A stretch of DNA of 64,000 nucleotides from Eubacterium minutum ATCC 700079. Lineage in GTDB: Bacteria > Bacillota > Clostridia > Peptostreptococcales > Anaerovoracaceae. Location of the stretch: NCBI GenBank assembly GCA_003433295.1, contig CP016202.1:259087-323086 (forward strand), written 5' to 3'. The position numbers and the translations under genes were made by a program. Positions 1 to 9,471 of this stretch are shown here, one piece after another. The first letter of the stretch is position 1. Every line of letters starts with the position of its first letter. The notes beneath the pieces were generated by a model, which had not been told where the DNA came from, made no database searches, and saw only the letters and a program-made list of their open reading frames with translations.

Positions 1-818
1 AGTCGAGGGAAGAGCTGATTCAATATTCCAAGGAACACGGCATTCCGATCAGCCAATCGACTGCCAAGATTTACTCAAGAGATGAAAACATATGGCATAT
101 AAGCCATGAGGGCGGCGAACTTGAAAATCCGTGGAACGAACACTATGATACAATACATGTTTTGAGCGTTCCGCCGGAAAAGGCTCCGGACGAGGTCACA
201 TACGTCGAAATAGACTTTGAAAAGGGTGTTCCGGTAGCGGTGGACGGCGTTAAAATGAAACCTGTTGAGCTTCTCATGAAACTGAACGAGCTCGGCAGCA
301 GGAACGGAATAGGCACGATAGATATAGTAGAAAACAGGCTTGTCGGAATGAAGTCCCGCGGTGTATATGAAACGCCCGGAGGCACGATTCTATTTGCCGC
401 TCACTCGGGTCTTGAGGAACTTATTCTTGACAGAGACACCTCGCATTACAAGAAAATTGTCGGTGATAAATTTGCCGAGCTTTTGTACAATGGACTTTGG
501 TTCACGCCTCTTAGAGAGGCGATCAGCGCATTTGTGGATGTAACGCAGGAAAAGGTTACGGGCAGGGTAAAAATGAAATTGTACAAGGGTAATGCCATCG
601 TTGCCGCGAAGAAATCGCTTTATTCGCTTTACAATGAGGAATTTGCAACATTCAGCAAGGATGAGGTTTACAATCAGTACGATGCTGAAGGATTTATCAA
701 TCTGTGGTCGCTGCCGCTGAAGATCCGTGCAATTCAGAAGGAAACCGCGGAAGGAGGGGCAAGACAGGATGAAACTCTGGAAAGGAAGGTTCTCAAAGGA
801 AGCGACTTCGTCGAGTGA
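1..818 (+). CDS. argG: Argininosuccinate synthase, C-terminal part (5' end outside window)
   Basis: ATP-dependent ligation of citrulline and aspartate to argininosuccinate, the penultimate step of arginine synthesis in the cytoplasm. The frame is open from base 3, so the gene enters from the left; about 271 C-terminal residues are visible of roughly 400 in the family. Diagnostic stretches are YSRDENIWHISHEGG soon after the edge and VENRLVGMKSRGVYETPG further on, both typical of the ArgG substrate-binding region. The stop overlaps the first 50 bases of argH, so the two are translated as a coupled pair. Internal ATGs exist but cannot be the start, because conserved residues precede them. Confidence 0.96.
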   Translation, partial: SREELIQYSKEHGIPISQSTAKIYSRDENIWHISHEGGELENPWNEHYDTIHVLSVPPEKAPDEVTYVEIDFEKGVPVAVDGVKMKPVELLMKLNELGSRNGIGTIDIVENRLVGMKSRGVYETPGGTILFAAHSGLEELILDRDTSHYKKIVGDKFAELLYNGLWFTPLREAISAFVDVTQEKVTGRVKMKLYKGNAIVAAKKSLYSLYNEEFATFSKDEVYNQYDAEGFINLWSLPLKIRAIQKETAEGGARQDETLERKVLKGSDFVE

Positions 819-2133
819 TGAATTCAATGCTTCCATAGGATTCGACCGGAGAATGTATGAGGAAGATATAACCGGCAGCATAGCGCATGCTAAAATGCTG
901 GGGAAACAGGGGATCATATCTTCGGAAGAGTCGGAACTCATCGTTAAAACACTTAGAGAGATATTGACGGATATTGAGGCCGGGAAGATCGACTTCAATA
1001 TCGAAGCTGAAGATATCCACATGAACATAGAGACGATTCTAACCGACAGGATTGGACAGACGGGCAAAAAGCTGCACACGGCAAGGAGCAGAAATGACCA
1101 GGTGGCTCTTGATTTCAGATTGTATCTGAGAAAAGAGACCGCGGAAGTTGATAAGAAACTGTCAGCGCTTCTGGAAACAATCAGAAAGCTTTCGGAGGAG
1201 CACAGCCGGACGGTAATGCCCGGATATACGCATCTGCAGAGGGCGCAGCCGGTAACGCTAGCTTATCATATGCTGGCGTATTATCAGATGTTCTCGCGGG
1301 ACAGAGAGAGGTTCGCCGATTGTCTCGGCAGGATAAACAGGCTTCCGCTGGGAAGCGGAGCCCTTGCGGGAACCACCTATGACACGGACAGGCGGTTTCT
1401 GAAGGATGAACTGGGATTTGATTTGATACTGCCGAATGGAATGGATGCCGTGGCTGACAGGGATTTTGCAATTGAATTTCTGAGCTGTTGCAGTATATGT
1501 ATCATGCATATGAGCAGATTTTGCGAAGAACTGATCAACTGGAGCAGTGCTGAATTCGGATTTATTGAAATTGATGATGCGTATTCGACGGGCAGCAGCA
1601 TCATGCCTCAGAAAAAGAATCCCGATATGGCGGAACTGATAAGAGGAAAAAGCGGCAGAATATACGGAGATCTTATGGCGCTGCTCACCATATGCAAAGG
1701 GTTGCCGTTGGCCTACAACAAGGATCTGCAGGAGGACAAAGAGCCTCTGTTTGATGCTGTTGATACTCTGGAGGCATCGATCGGAATATTCACTGAAATG
1801 ATAGCCACGATGACGGTTAATAAGGAGAGGATGGCTGCCGCTGCCAGATTCGGATATATGAATGCGACAGACGCTGCCGATTACCTCGTGGCAAAGGGGA
1901 TTCCGTTCAGAGATTGTCATGAAATCATAGGGAATATGGTTCTCTATGCGATAAACAAAGGTGTCGCTCTGGATGAACTGACAATGGATGAGTTCAAATC
2001 CTTTTCAGATGCCTTTGATGATGACATATATGCAGCGATCGATATTGTGAACTGCATCAAGGCGAAGAAGTCGGAGGGATCGACCTCATTTGAAAGCGTA
2101 AAAAAACAATTATCGGATTTAGACGGTGAATAA
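769..2133 (+). CDS. argH: Argininosuccinate lyase
   Basis: Cleaves argininosuccinate to arginine and fumarate, the last step of arginine synthesis. It is 454 residues, normal for the family. The fumarase/aspartase superfamily signature GSSIMPQKKNPD lies at about residues 275-286 and carries the catalytic serine; the substrate-binding HTARSRND (about 103-110) and THLQRAQP (about 154-161, with the general acid/base His) are present. The start is ATG 769, preceded by aaggagggg at 751-759; an upstream in-frame GTG at 727 would add 14 residues not seen in the family. It overlaps argG by 50 bases. argR lies 14 kb downstream, a plausible regulator, but no ARG box can be checked because the argG promoter is outside the window. 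Confidence 0.97.
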   Translation: MKLWKGRFSKEATSSSDEFNASIGFDRRMYEEDITGSIAHAKMLGKQGIISSEESELIVKTLREILTDIEAGKIDFNIEAEDIHMNIETILTDRIGQTGKKLHTARSRNDQVALDFRLYLRKETAEVDKKLSALLETIRKLSEEHSRTVMPGYTHLQRAQPVTLAYHMLAYYQMFSRDRERFADCLGRINRLPLGSGALAGTTYDTDRRFLKDELGFDLILPNGMDAVADRDFAIEFLSCCSICIMHMSRFCEELINWSSAEFGFIEIDDAYSTGSSIMPQKKNPDMAELIRGKSGRIYGDLMALLTICKGLPLAYNKDLQEDKEPLFDAVDTLEASIGIFTEMIATMTVNKERMAAAARFGYMNATDAADYLVAKGIPFRDCHEIIGNMVLYAINKGVALDELTMDEFKSFSDAFDDDIYAAIDIVNCIKAKKSEGSTSFESVKKQLSDLDGE

Positions 2134-2222
2134 TGTTCACTCTGAGAAAGAAACTCACACCATGCGGCAGAAAGCATATGTACGCATAAAATGAAACATC
2201 AACAAAACAGATTATTCCCCTA

Positions 2223-2310
2223 ACAGACACGCAGCCCGCATGTATTTCCGCGATTAGGAACAGACATGCGGGCTGTGTGTCTGTTCAGGGAGTGAGCATC
2301 GTTATTTTTT
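2223..2310 (+). terminator. Hairpin terminator after argGH
   Basis: A 21-bp stem (2223-2243 paired with 2264-2284, one G-T wobble) encloses a 20-nt loop. A run of seven T lies at 2304-2310, about 20 nt past the stem, so it is not a textbook intrinsic terminator. The strong hairpin is the only structure in the 299-bp gap between argH and comEC and probably ends the arg transcript. Confidence 0.6.
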
Positions 2311-2373
2311 TGATGGAGTGATTTGGCTTTTGCTTTCCAACGAACTTTTTCAGATGTGAAGTGAGTTTTTCAA

Positions 2374-2402
2374 TTGACTGTTGGAAAATACTGGTATAAA
2401 AT
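2374..2402 (+). promoter_or_regulatory. Promoter of comEC
   Basis: TTGACT at 2374-2379, a 17-nt spacer and TAAAAT at 2397-2402 make a good housekeeping sigma promoter 30 bases before the comEC start. Confidence 0.65.
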
Positions 2403-2432
2403 GAACCCGATAGGATGCCGGGGGAACAATAA

Positions 2433-4994
2433 ATGAGAAGAAAATTGTTTGTTTGCGCCGCGGCATTGATTGTCGGTACCCTGATAAGCGAGTACAATCT
2501 ACTGCTTGCACTCATCATGCTCATGGCGGCGTTTGCGTCATACCGGATAAAAAAGGGAGAGAGCGCCGGAAGAAAAACCGAACACAAGAGAGATGCCTGC
2601 AACGGAGCGGGAAATACATTGGACGAAGTAAGCGATGCAGGTGTAAATTCCGAACGCGTTTTTCAACGTGTACTTATTTATTTCTTCATACTCGGGATTG
2701 TTTTGATGTCGGTTTCTCAATATAGAAGCATTTGTCTGGATAAAGCTTTCAGGGATAGGGAGAGTTGTTTTACGGGACGTGTGATCGCTGTTGAACAGAG
2801 GACGGCAAAAGCGCTTTACGGTTCAAACGGCTTTAACGGAAAAACTCAGAAGCAGGTCAGATATACCGTTCGATTAATCGAGGAGAACGGTAAAAAACTG
2901 TCTTTATTCAAAAGAGCAAAGGTTCTTGTCACATCATATGAAAATACGGTTCGTGAATCGATGAATGCAGCAAACCTGTCAAATCGCATATCTCTATCAA
3001 ATCGCATATCCCGATCAAATCTCATGTCAAAGCGCGGACCTTCCGGCGCTGATACGTCGCATACATCCGCCGAAACATCTTATGAACTTTTAGGAAGACT
3101 CATACGATGCGAAATGACGCCGGAAAGAGCCGATGAAAACGGGAATCCGCGTTGCTTCAACTATCGATTGCACCTGAAATCAAAAGGAATAGATTATATC
3201 TCAAGACAGGACAATTTCGAGGTGATTCGCGAGAAGCACGACGCACCGGAGAGTATATTTTACGCGTTCATGAGAAAACTTATGGTGGCGAGGGAAGAAT
3301 TCCTTGACGGCTTAAACCTCGACGATGAGGGGAAAGCGGTGTTGAGAGGGGTTTTGTTCGGGGATACGAGTCAAATGCCGGAAGAGACTTATGAGGAGTT
3401 TCAAAATAACGGTACGGCTCACGTTCTTGCGGTCAGTGGACTTCACATAGGTATTCTGTACGGCTTTTTCAGAAGACTTACCGCAAGAAGAAAATCAAAG
3501 GGCGCAACGATCCTGATGTTGGGATTTCTGCTTGCATACGGCTGCCTGACCATGTGGAGTGTGTCCGCGACACGTGCGATACTTTTCATCTTCATAATCG
3601 TTATCGGAGATGTGCTTGACAGACCCGTGGATATGCTTACTTCTCTGGCTGCCGTCGCCATAGTCGTCATTGTAAAAAATCCATGGAGTATATATGGCAC
3701 AAGTTTTCAGATGTCATTCATGGCGGTAATATCGATATGTTTTCTGGCGAAGGTTATGTCAAAAGTGCTGCCTGAAGAAATAGGAGGCGCGGTTTCAGTT
3801 CATCTGGGAATGATTCCTTTTCTGGCTTATACATTCAACAGGATACCCCTCATTTCCATATTCTGCAATATTCCCGTAGTCTTTGCCTTGTCGATGGCAA
3901 TCCCTTTTGGAATGGCGGGGTTTGCATCGTATGTGATTCTGAAAAACAGTCTTTTGTTCGGCGCGGTTTCGGCGCGTGTTACGACGATGATGGTTGAAAT
4001 AAACAGGTTTCTGGAATTTAAAGGGATATTTACCGCGCAGGTGTGTTCACCTGCTTTCGGTGCATTGGTTTTCTTTTACCTGCTGTTGTTTTTCCTTTCA
4101 AGTGAATTTTTTTTCGTGCTGAAGAACAGAAAAAAATATCGTACGGTCGCCGTATGTCTGGCTTTGATACCGGTAGTATCCTTGCTGTGCGGCATTACGA
4201 CGGCAACGCCGTTTGACAAAGCCACAGGAGTCATGGTCGATGTGGGTCAGGGAGACTGTTTTCATCTCAGGGTAAACGGGAATACCGGTCTGATTTTCGA
4301 CGGAGGAGGAAAAGAAAACCGTAATGTGGGAAAAGATGTACTGAAACCGTACTTCCTGCATAACGGAGTGGAGAAAATAGACGCGGCTTTTGTGACTCAT
4401 CTTCATACGGATCATTATAAGGGGATAGAAGAACTGAAAGAATGTTTTGAAGTCGGGAAGGTGATTGTGAAAGGACGTGCGGGCAATGAATACAGAATAG
4501 GAAAAGAGGCAAGAGTAAAGATTCTTTGGCCGGAAAAGCAGGATTTTACGGTCGATGACGAGAACATAAACAGTCTTATATTCAAAATCCATGCAGGCGG
4601 CATGAGCATTCTGATTACAGGCGACATGACGGCGGAGGGGGAACGCGCGATGACGGAGAAGTATCGCGGAACCGATGTTCTGCGCGCGGACGTACTCAAG
4701 GTTGCGCACCATGGCAGCAAATACAGCAGTACGGAAGAATTTCTGGATGCGGTAAAACCGAAGGTGGCAATGATAGGCGTGGGAAAAAATAACTATGGAC
4801 ATCCGTCTGATGAAGTTATTGAAAAACTTAAAGAAAAAGGTATAATTACATACAGAACCGATGTAGACGGTGCGATAGGAATAAGGAAAGAGAAAGGTCG
4901 GATTACGGTATGCCGCCAAAGGACAGAAAAGAACCGGGATATAGGGACTTTACCATGGATCTTAAAGAGAATTCATTCCGAAACACGATACTGA
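2433..4994 (+). CDS. comEC: DNA internalization competence protein ComEC/Rec2
   Basis: Polytopic membrane protein forming the channel for uptake of single-stranded DNA in natural transformation. Its 853 residues have the expected order: N-terminal membrane helices and a DUF4131-like soluble region, a central Competence domain (HVLAVSGLHIG at about residues 330-340) with many hydrophobic segments, and a C-terminal metallo-beta-lactamase domain. In that domain VDVGQGD is followed by THLHTDH at about 655-661, so the metal ligands H656, H658, D660 and H661 are intact. The soluble N-terminal region holds an odd SNRISL-type triplicate encoded by an 18-bp tandem repeat. The start follows ggggga and a good promoter. 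The 3' end overlaps holA. No comEA is seen here. Confidence 0.95.
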   Translation: MRRKLFVCAAALIVGTLISEYNLLLALIMLMAAFASYRIKKGESAGRKTEHKRDACNGAGNTLDEVSDAGVNSERVFQRVLIYFFILGIVLMSVSQYRSICLDKAFRDRESCFTGRVIAVEQRTAKALYGSNGFNGKTQKQVRYTVRLIEENGKKLSLFKRAKVLVTSYENTVRESMNAANLSNRISLSNRISRSNLMSKRGPSGADTSHTSAETSYELLGRLIRCEMTPERADENGNPRCFNYRLHLKSKGIDYISRQDNFEVIREKHDAPESIFYAFMRKLMVAREEFLDGLNLDDEGKAVLRGVLFGDTSQMPEETYEEFQNNGTAHVLAVSGLHIGILYGFFRRLTARRKSKGATILMLGFLLAYGCLTMWSVSATRAILFIFIIVIGDVLDRPVDMLTSLAAVAIVVIVKNPWSIYGTSFQMSFMAVISICFLAKVMSKVLPEEIGGAVSVHLGMIPFLAYTFNRIPLISIFCNIPVVFALSMAIPFGMAGFASYVILKNSLLFGAVSARVTTMMVEINRFLEFKGIFTAQVCSPAFGALVFFYLLLFFLSSEFFFVLKNRKKYRTVAVCLALIPVVSLLCGITTATPFDKATGVMVDVGQGDCFHLRVNGNTGLIFDGGGKENRNVGKDVLKPYFLHNGVEKIDAAFVTHLHTDHYKGIEELKECFEVGKVIVKGRAGNEYRIGKEARVKILWPEKQDFTVDDENINSLIFKIHAGGMSILITGDMTAEGERAMTEKYRGTDVLRADVLKVAHHGSKYSSTEEFLDAVKPKVAMIGVGKNNYGHPSDEVIEKLKEKGIITYRTDVDGAIGIRKEKGRITVCRQRTEKNRDIGTLPWILKRIHSETRY
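2979..3032 (+). repeat. Three 18-bp tandem repeats inside comEC
   Basis: Copies start at 2979, 2997 and 3015. The first two share tcaaatcgcatatc; the third is diverged (tcaaatctcatgtc). They encode SNRISL, SNRISR and SNLMSK, keeping the reading frame, in the soluble N-terminal region of ComEC. Confidence 0.9.
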
Positions 4995-5974
4995 TGTACG
5001 GAGTTGAAGATTATCTCATAGACTGGGCTGTTAAAAAAGTGAAGGAGACGTTTATAGATCCCGTGTCGGAACAGATGGATTTTCTGGCGCATGACGGACG
5101 TGATGTCACGCCGGCCGAAATCGTGACATCGTGTGAAATTTTTCCTGTGCTTTCCGAAAAAAGAGTTGTCGTGGTCAAAGACTTTTCTCTGCTCAAAAAC
5201 AGCGGAGGAACTACAGGCTACGGAATCGAGGGAACGGATAATCTCGTTGAATACATATCCGATCCGAACGACAGCGCAATCGTGATCTTTGTAAATCCCG
5301 ATATTGACGGCAGAAACAGGATCGTCAAGGCGCTTAAAAAGTATGGAAGCGCGTACAACTTTGAAAAATTGTCTGAAAAAGAACTCAGGTCGTTTGCAAG
5401 CAAGAGGCTCCGGGATGCGGGTGTGAAAATAGGCAACAGAGAAACGGCTCTGCTCATTAACAGCACCGGATACCTCAACAAAGAGAGCGAATACAGATTA
5501 TACAATTTTGAAAATGACATAAAGAAACTTATTGCCTACTCACAAGACGGAACTGTGACGGAAGAAGGAATAGGCATGTTGATAGACGGCGACGACGACA
5601 GTTTTATATTCAACCTGATAGACGGAATCGGCGAAAACGATAAAAGCGTCGCCTTGGAGATACTTTATAACAGAATGAGAAAAAATTCATATGAGGGCGT
5701 TTCCATAGTGCTTGCTATAGCTTCACAGGTTGAACTGATGTACGAGATTAAGGAATTTATGTCGGGTCACGACGGACTTTCAAACGCATATGCGATAAGC
5801 AAATATATGCGGATACATAAGTTCAGGGTGGAAAAGGCAATGAGATATGCTTCCGCATACTCGTTGGAGAAACTGAGGTTTATGTTGCTTGAAATATACA
5901 GGACCTACACTGCGATAGTGACGGGAGTCATGAATGCGAGGACGGCGCTCGAACTTTTTATAGCGAGCATATGA
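4910..5974 (+). CDS. holA: DNA polymerase III delta subunit
   Basis: Clamp-loader delta subunit, which opens the beta sliding clamp during replication. The 354 residues and the opening LKENSFRNTILMYGVEDYL match the family, as do FLAHDGRDVTP, KRVVVVKDF and the C-terminal helical collar region (LRFMLLEIYRTYTAIVTG). The gene overlaps comEC by 85 bases, an arrangement common in Firmicutes, where holA follows comEC. Start choice is uncertain: ATG 4910 keeps the family-like YRDF residues, while ATG 4955 has a marginally better spaced purine tract. The rpsT gene that often follows holA is not present here. Confidence 0.9.
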   Translation: MPPKDRKEPGYRDFTMDLKENSFRNTILMYGVEDYLIDWAVKKVKETFIDPVSEQMDFLAHDGRDVTPAEIVTSCEIFPVLSEKRVVVVKDFSLLKNSGGTTGYGIEGTDNLVEYISDPNDSAIVIFVNPDIDGRNRIVKALKKYGSAYNFEKLSEKELRSFASKRLRDAGVKIGNRETALLINSTGYLNKESEYRLYNFENDIKKLIAYSQDGTVTEEGIGMLIDGDDDSFIFNLIDGIGENDKSVALEILYNRMRKNSYEGVSIVLAIASQVELMYEIKEFMSGHDGLSNAYAISKYMRIHKFRVEKAMRYASAYSLEKLRFMLLEIYRTYTAIVTGVMNARTALELFIASI

Positions 5975-6110
5975 GATATACAAGTGTTGACGGACTTTGA
6001 AACATCAGGATACGGTTGACGGACGGCGGGATCGAAGCGATGCGATTCAGGCGGCGAAATCCGGGAGATGAGGACGTCGTACAGAACTGTCGGCAGTAAA
6101 GGAGAAAAGT

Positions 6111-7022
6111 ATGAAAATAAACAGTGGGCGAGCTTTAAAAGCGGATTTCATGCTACTTGTCGTTGCGGTTTGTTGGGGATTTTCTTACTATGGAATGAAA
6201 ATAGCCTTAGAAGAAGTCACAACTTTCACGCTGAATACATACAGGTTTTTGGGCGCGTTCGCCGTGGCGGTGATCCTGTCATTCCCGAAACTCAGAGGAG
6301 TGAACAGGACCATGCTCATGTACAGCGGAGTAATAGGGGGTGTCCTTGCCGCTGTATACGCGGGAGCGACGATAGGCGTTCAGTACACAACCCTTTCAAA
6401 CTGCGCGTTTCTTTGCGCGACCACGGTGTTTTTCGTGCCGGTACTGGAATTTATACTGTACAGAAAAAAAACATCCAAGAAAATTTTTTTTGCGATAACG
6501 ATATGTTTCATCGGGATAATGCTCATGACCCTGAAAGAGGACTTCTCTTTTAATTTGAAGCATTTAAAAGGGGATTTGATAAGCCTGAGTACAGGAGTGA
6601 CGTATGCGCTGGAGATAGTCATAACTTCAAAGGCTGTCAGCGATAAACGCGTCGATCCGTATATAACCGGGGTGTTCAGCCTCGCATCGTGCGGTGTAGT
6701 AATGTTGGTTCTGAGCATTACCATGGAGAATATGACCGTTCCGCATTCAGCGAACGTATGGATAGCCGTGATATTTCTTGCGGTATTCTGCACAGGGGTT
6801 GCCTTTATAATTCAGCCGATAGCGCAGCAGCACACCGAGCCGTCGCATGTTGGGATCATATTCTCGCTTGAACCGGTATTTGCGGGGATAATAGCCTTTT
6901 TGTTTGCCGGTGAAGTGCTTACGCAGAAACAGGTTTTCGGAGAAGTTCTCATTCTGATCGCACTGTTCTTCATGGAAGTCGACTTCGGAAAGATGAAAAA
7001 AAGCCGCAAACCGAAACCTTAA
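6111..7022 (+). CDS. EamA/DMT-family transporter
   Basis: Predicted ten-helix inner-membrane permease of the drug/metabolite transporter superfamily; substrate unknown. Two EamA repeats are visible: the first opens MLLVVAVCWGFSYYGMKIAL and the second covers residues from about 155 on, with the conserved Q(H)TEPSHVGIIFSLEPVFAGI segment typical of EamA proteins. Length (303) is normal, and the C-terminus is basic (KMKKSRKPKP), as usual. The start has a ggagaaaag ribosome site at about 6101-6109. It stands alone between holA and the redox operon, so context gives no substrate. Confidence 0.85.
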   Translation: MKINSGRALKADFMLLVVAVCWGFSYYGMKIALEEVTTFTLNTYRFLGAFAVAVILSFPKLRGVNRTMLMYSGVIGGVLAAVYAGATIGVQYTTLSNCAFLCATTVFFVPVLEFILYRKKTSKKIFFAITICFIGIMLMTLKEDFSFNLKHLKGDLISLSTGVTYALEIVITSKAVSDKRVDPYITGVFSLASCGVVMLVLSITMENMTVPHSANVWIAVIFLAVFCTGVAFIIQPIAQQHTEPSHVGIIFSLEPVFAGIIAFLFAGEVLTQKQVFGEVLILIALFFMEVDFGKMKKSRKPKP

Positions 7023-7045
7023 TTGCGATTTATCGTCTGACGGGT

Positions 7046-7088
7046 GTGTATCTTTGACGATTTACACGTCAAAACACTCGATTTTTTT
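7046..7088 (+). terminator. Intrinsic terminator after the EamA transporter
   Basis: The arms tttgacg (7053-7059) and cgtcaaa (7067-7073) form a 7-bp stem with a 7-nt loop, extended by gtgt/acac around a bulge and followed by seven T at 7082-7088. Confidence 0.6.
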
Positions 7089-7112
7089 ATCCCTTTAAAA
7101 CAAAAGCCCGCA

Positions 7113-7141
7113 TTGATAAATCTTTTTATCTTTTGTATAAT
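7113..7141 (+). promoter_or_regulatory. Promoter of the NuoE/NuoF/NuoG-GltD operon
   Basis: TTGATA at 7113-7118, a 17-nt spacer and a perfect TATAAT at 7136-7141, 44 bases before the first start codon. It lies directly after the upstream terminator, so the redox genes form their own transcription unit. Confidence 0.75.
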
Positions 7142-7185
7142 ACATTTGGTTATTTGGATTTTATATAACAACAGGAGGAAAAACG

Positions 7186-7698
7186 ATGAGTGAAAAGAAG
7201 ACTTGTGTCTGTCCCGGCAAAAGTGAGCAATTCAAAGAATTGCAGCCTGTTCTGGACAAGTATGCAAAAGTCCCGGGCAGCCTGATTACAATCCTGCAAA
7301 AGACGCAGGACATCTACGGCTACCTTTCGGTTGAGGCCATCAATCACATTTCGCTGGCAACGGGAATAAAGCCTGCAAAAATCTATGGTGTCGCAACTTT
7401 TTATGCACAGTTCAGACTGCAGCCGGTGGGCAAGTATCTGATCATGCTGTGCAAGGGAACGGCATGCCACGTTAACGGAGCCGACAGCATCGAAGAAGCT
7501 ATAAGCGAGTATCTTGAAATCAGCGACGGAGAAACCACGGAGGACGGGGTGTTTACCCTTAACAACGTCGCATGTCTCGGATGTTGTTCGCTTGCGCCGG
7601 TCATGATGGTTACGAGCGTCACTGGAGATGAAACATACGGGAATCTGACGAAGGATAAGGTAAAACAGATTCTTGCAGAAATCAGGGAAAGAGCTTAG
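7186..7698 (+). CDS. nuoE: NuoE/HydC-like [2Fe-2S] subunit of a bifurcating-type oxidoreductase
   Basis: The small thioredoxin-fold iron-sulfur subunit that partners NuoF-type flavoproteins. The 170 residues carry the four ligands of one [2Fe-2S] cluster in the classic spacing: C89, C94, C130 and C134 (CKGTAC ... CLGCC). The N-terminal helical part (LDKYAKVPGSLITILQKTQ) is standard for the family. It is the first gene of a three-gene operon with a strong ggagg ribosome site. By order and partners it corresponds to the small subunit of HydABC, NADP-hydrogenase or Stn complexes rather than to respiratory complex I, since no membrane subunit is nearby. Confidence 0.9.
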   Translation: MSEKKTCVCPGKSEQFKELQPVLDKYAKVPGSLITILQKTQDIYGYLSVEAINHISLATGIKPAKIYGVATFYAQFRLQPVGKYLIMLCKGTACHVNGADSIEEAISEYLEISDGETTEDGVFTLNNVACLGCCSLAPVMMVTSVTGDETYGNLTKDKVKQILAEIRERA

Positions 7699-7711
7699 GG
7701 AGGTGGAAAAG

Positions 7712-9460
7712 ATGAAAGTAGTAATCGGACAAGGAAGCTGCGGCATCGCCACCGGAGCCAAGAAGACGGAAAGTGAATTTCTGGAACAGATAAAGAAACA
7801 CAACGTGGATGTCGATCTGACGGTTACAGGCTGTGTAGGCACATGTTACCTGGAGCCGATCGTGGATGTCTATGAAAATGACGGAAAAATGACACGTTAT
7901 GTCAAGGTTCAACCCGATAAGGTGGAAAAGATCGTCGAAGAACACTTAAAAGGCGGACAAGTCGTTTCGGATTACGCGATAGATGTTGAAGACCAGCAGT
8001 TTTTGGCGAAACAGGAACGTGTGGTTCTGAGGCACTGCGGTGTGATCAATCCTGAAAAAATAGACGAATACGTTGCGGTAGGCGGATATGAATCCGCGAA
8101 AAAAGTATTGACCTCGATGTCCCGGGATGAGGTGGTCGATATCATAAAAACTTCAAACCTCAGAGGAAGAGGAGGGGCGGGATTCCCGACATGGTTCAAA
8201 TGGAACGCGGCCAAAGGCAATCCGGGCAAAGAAAAATATATAGTCTGTAATGCCGACGAGGGCGATCCGGGAGCATTCATGGATCGTTCGGTTCTCGAGG
8301 GCGATCCGCATTCTCTGCTTGAGGGAATGATAATAGGCGGCTTTGCCATGGGAGCGACAGAAGGCATTATTTACTGCCGTGCAGAGTATCCGCTTGCGAT
8401 AAAACGCCTTGAAATCGCAATGGAGCAGGCGAGAGAAAAAGGTTATCTCGGGAAAAATATTTTCGGAACCGGGACTGACTTTGACATAAGGATTAAAGCC
8501 GGCGCCGGAGCTTTTGTGTGCGGTGAAGAAACCGCCCTTATAGCTTCTCTTGAGGGAGAAAGAGGCATGCCGCGCCTGAAACCGCCGTTCCCTGCGGCAA
8601 AGGGATATTGGCAGCTGCCTACGAATATCAATAACGTGGAAACATTTGCAAACGTTCCGTGGATAATAGAAAACGGCGGAGAAGCGTTTGCAAAACTCGG
8701 AAAAGCGCCTTCCACGGGAACAAAGGTGTTTGCGCTCGCCGGCAAGATAAAGAAAGGCGGACTTGTGGAAGTTCCTATGGGACTTAAGGTGAAGGACGTT
8801 ATATTCGGAATCGGCGGCGGAATCAAGAATGACAGGAAGTTTAAAGCCGTACAGATGGGAGGACCGTCGGGAGGTTGCATTCCTGCAGACATTGCCGACA
8901 CTCCGGTAACGTACGAGGATATAGTCAAGACAGGCGCAATTGTCGGATCCGGCGGTATGATCGTAATGGACGAGGACACATGCATGGTGGACATGGCCCG
9001 CTACTTCCTCGATTTCACCAAGAAAGAGTCCTGCGGCAAGTGCAACTATTGCAGGATCGGGACCAAGAGAATGCTCGAAATACTGGAACGTATCACTAAG
9101 GGCGAGGGTCAGGACGGCGATATAGAAAAACTGGAAGAACTTGCAAATAAGATTAAAGACGGTTCGATGTGCGGTCTGGGGCAGACTGCTCCTAACCCTG
9201 TGCTTTCAACCATACGCTACTTCCGAAATGAGTATGAAGACCACATCTACAACCATACGTGCACGGCCAAGTCGTGCAAGGCGCTGATACACTATGAGAT
9301 AAACGACAAGTGTGTCGGATGCACAAGATGTGCGCGCAACTGTCCGGTCGATGCCATTGACGGAGTTGTCAAAGGACAGCATGTCATCAATCAGGACATA
9401 TGCATCAAATGCGGAAAATGCGAAGAGAATTGTAACTTCGGTGCGGTAGTCAGGCTTTAG
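7712..9460 (+). CDS. nuoF: NuoF/HydB-like flavoprotein, NADH and ferredoxin-linked
   Basis: FMN-containing NAD(H)-binding subunit. Its 582 residues show an N-terminal [2Fe-2S] thioredoxin-like domain (C10, C41 and C45 are visible; a fourth cysteine is not obvious), the FMN site RGRGGAGFP at 151-159, ADEGDPGAFMDR at 181-192, CGEETALI at 270-277, and the N3-type [4Fe-4S] ligands C441, C444, C447 and C487. A C-terminal pair of [4Fe-4S] ferredoxin motifs follows (C534-C544 and C564-C574). This extended architecture is the HydB type found in electron-bifurcating complexes, where the C-terminal clusters talk to ferredoxin. The start is ATG 7712 after agggaggtgg; an earlier in-frame start would lie inside the upstream gene. 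Confidence 0.93.
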   Translation: MKVVIGQGSCGIATGAKKTESEFLEQIKKHNVDVDLTVTGCVGTCYLEPIVDVYENDGKMTRYVKVQPDKVEKIVEEHLKGGQVVSDYAIDVEDQQFLAKQERVVLRHCGVINPEKIDEYVAVGGYESAKKVLTSMSRDEVVDIIKTSNLRGRGGAGFPTWFKWNAAKGNPGKEKYIVCNADEGDPGAFMDRSVLEGDPHSLLEGMIIGGFAMGATEGIIYCRAEYPLAIKRLEIAMEQAREKGYLGKNIFGTGTDFDIRIKAGAGAFVCGEETALIASLEGERGMPRLKPPFPAAKGYWQLPTNINNVETFANVPWIIENGGEAFAKLGKAPSTGTKVFALAGKIKKGGLVEVPMGLKVKDVIFGIGGGIKNDRKFKAVQMGGPSGGCIPADIADTPVTYEDIVKTGAIVGSGGMIVMDEDTCMVDMARYFLDFTKKESCGKCNYCRIGTKRMLEILERITKGEGQDGDIEKLEELANKIKDGSMCGLGQTAPNPVLSTIRYFRNEYEDHIYNHTCTAKSCKALIHYEINDKCVGCTRCARNCPVDAIDGVVKGQHVINQDICIKCGKCEENCNFGAVVRL

Positions 9461-9471
9461 GAAGGGGGAAG

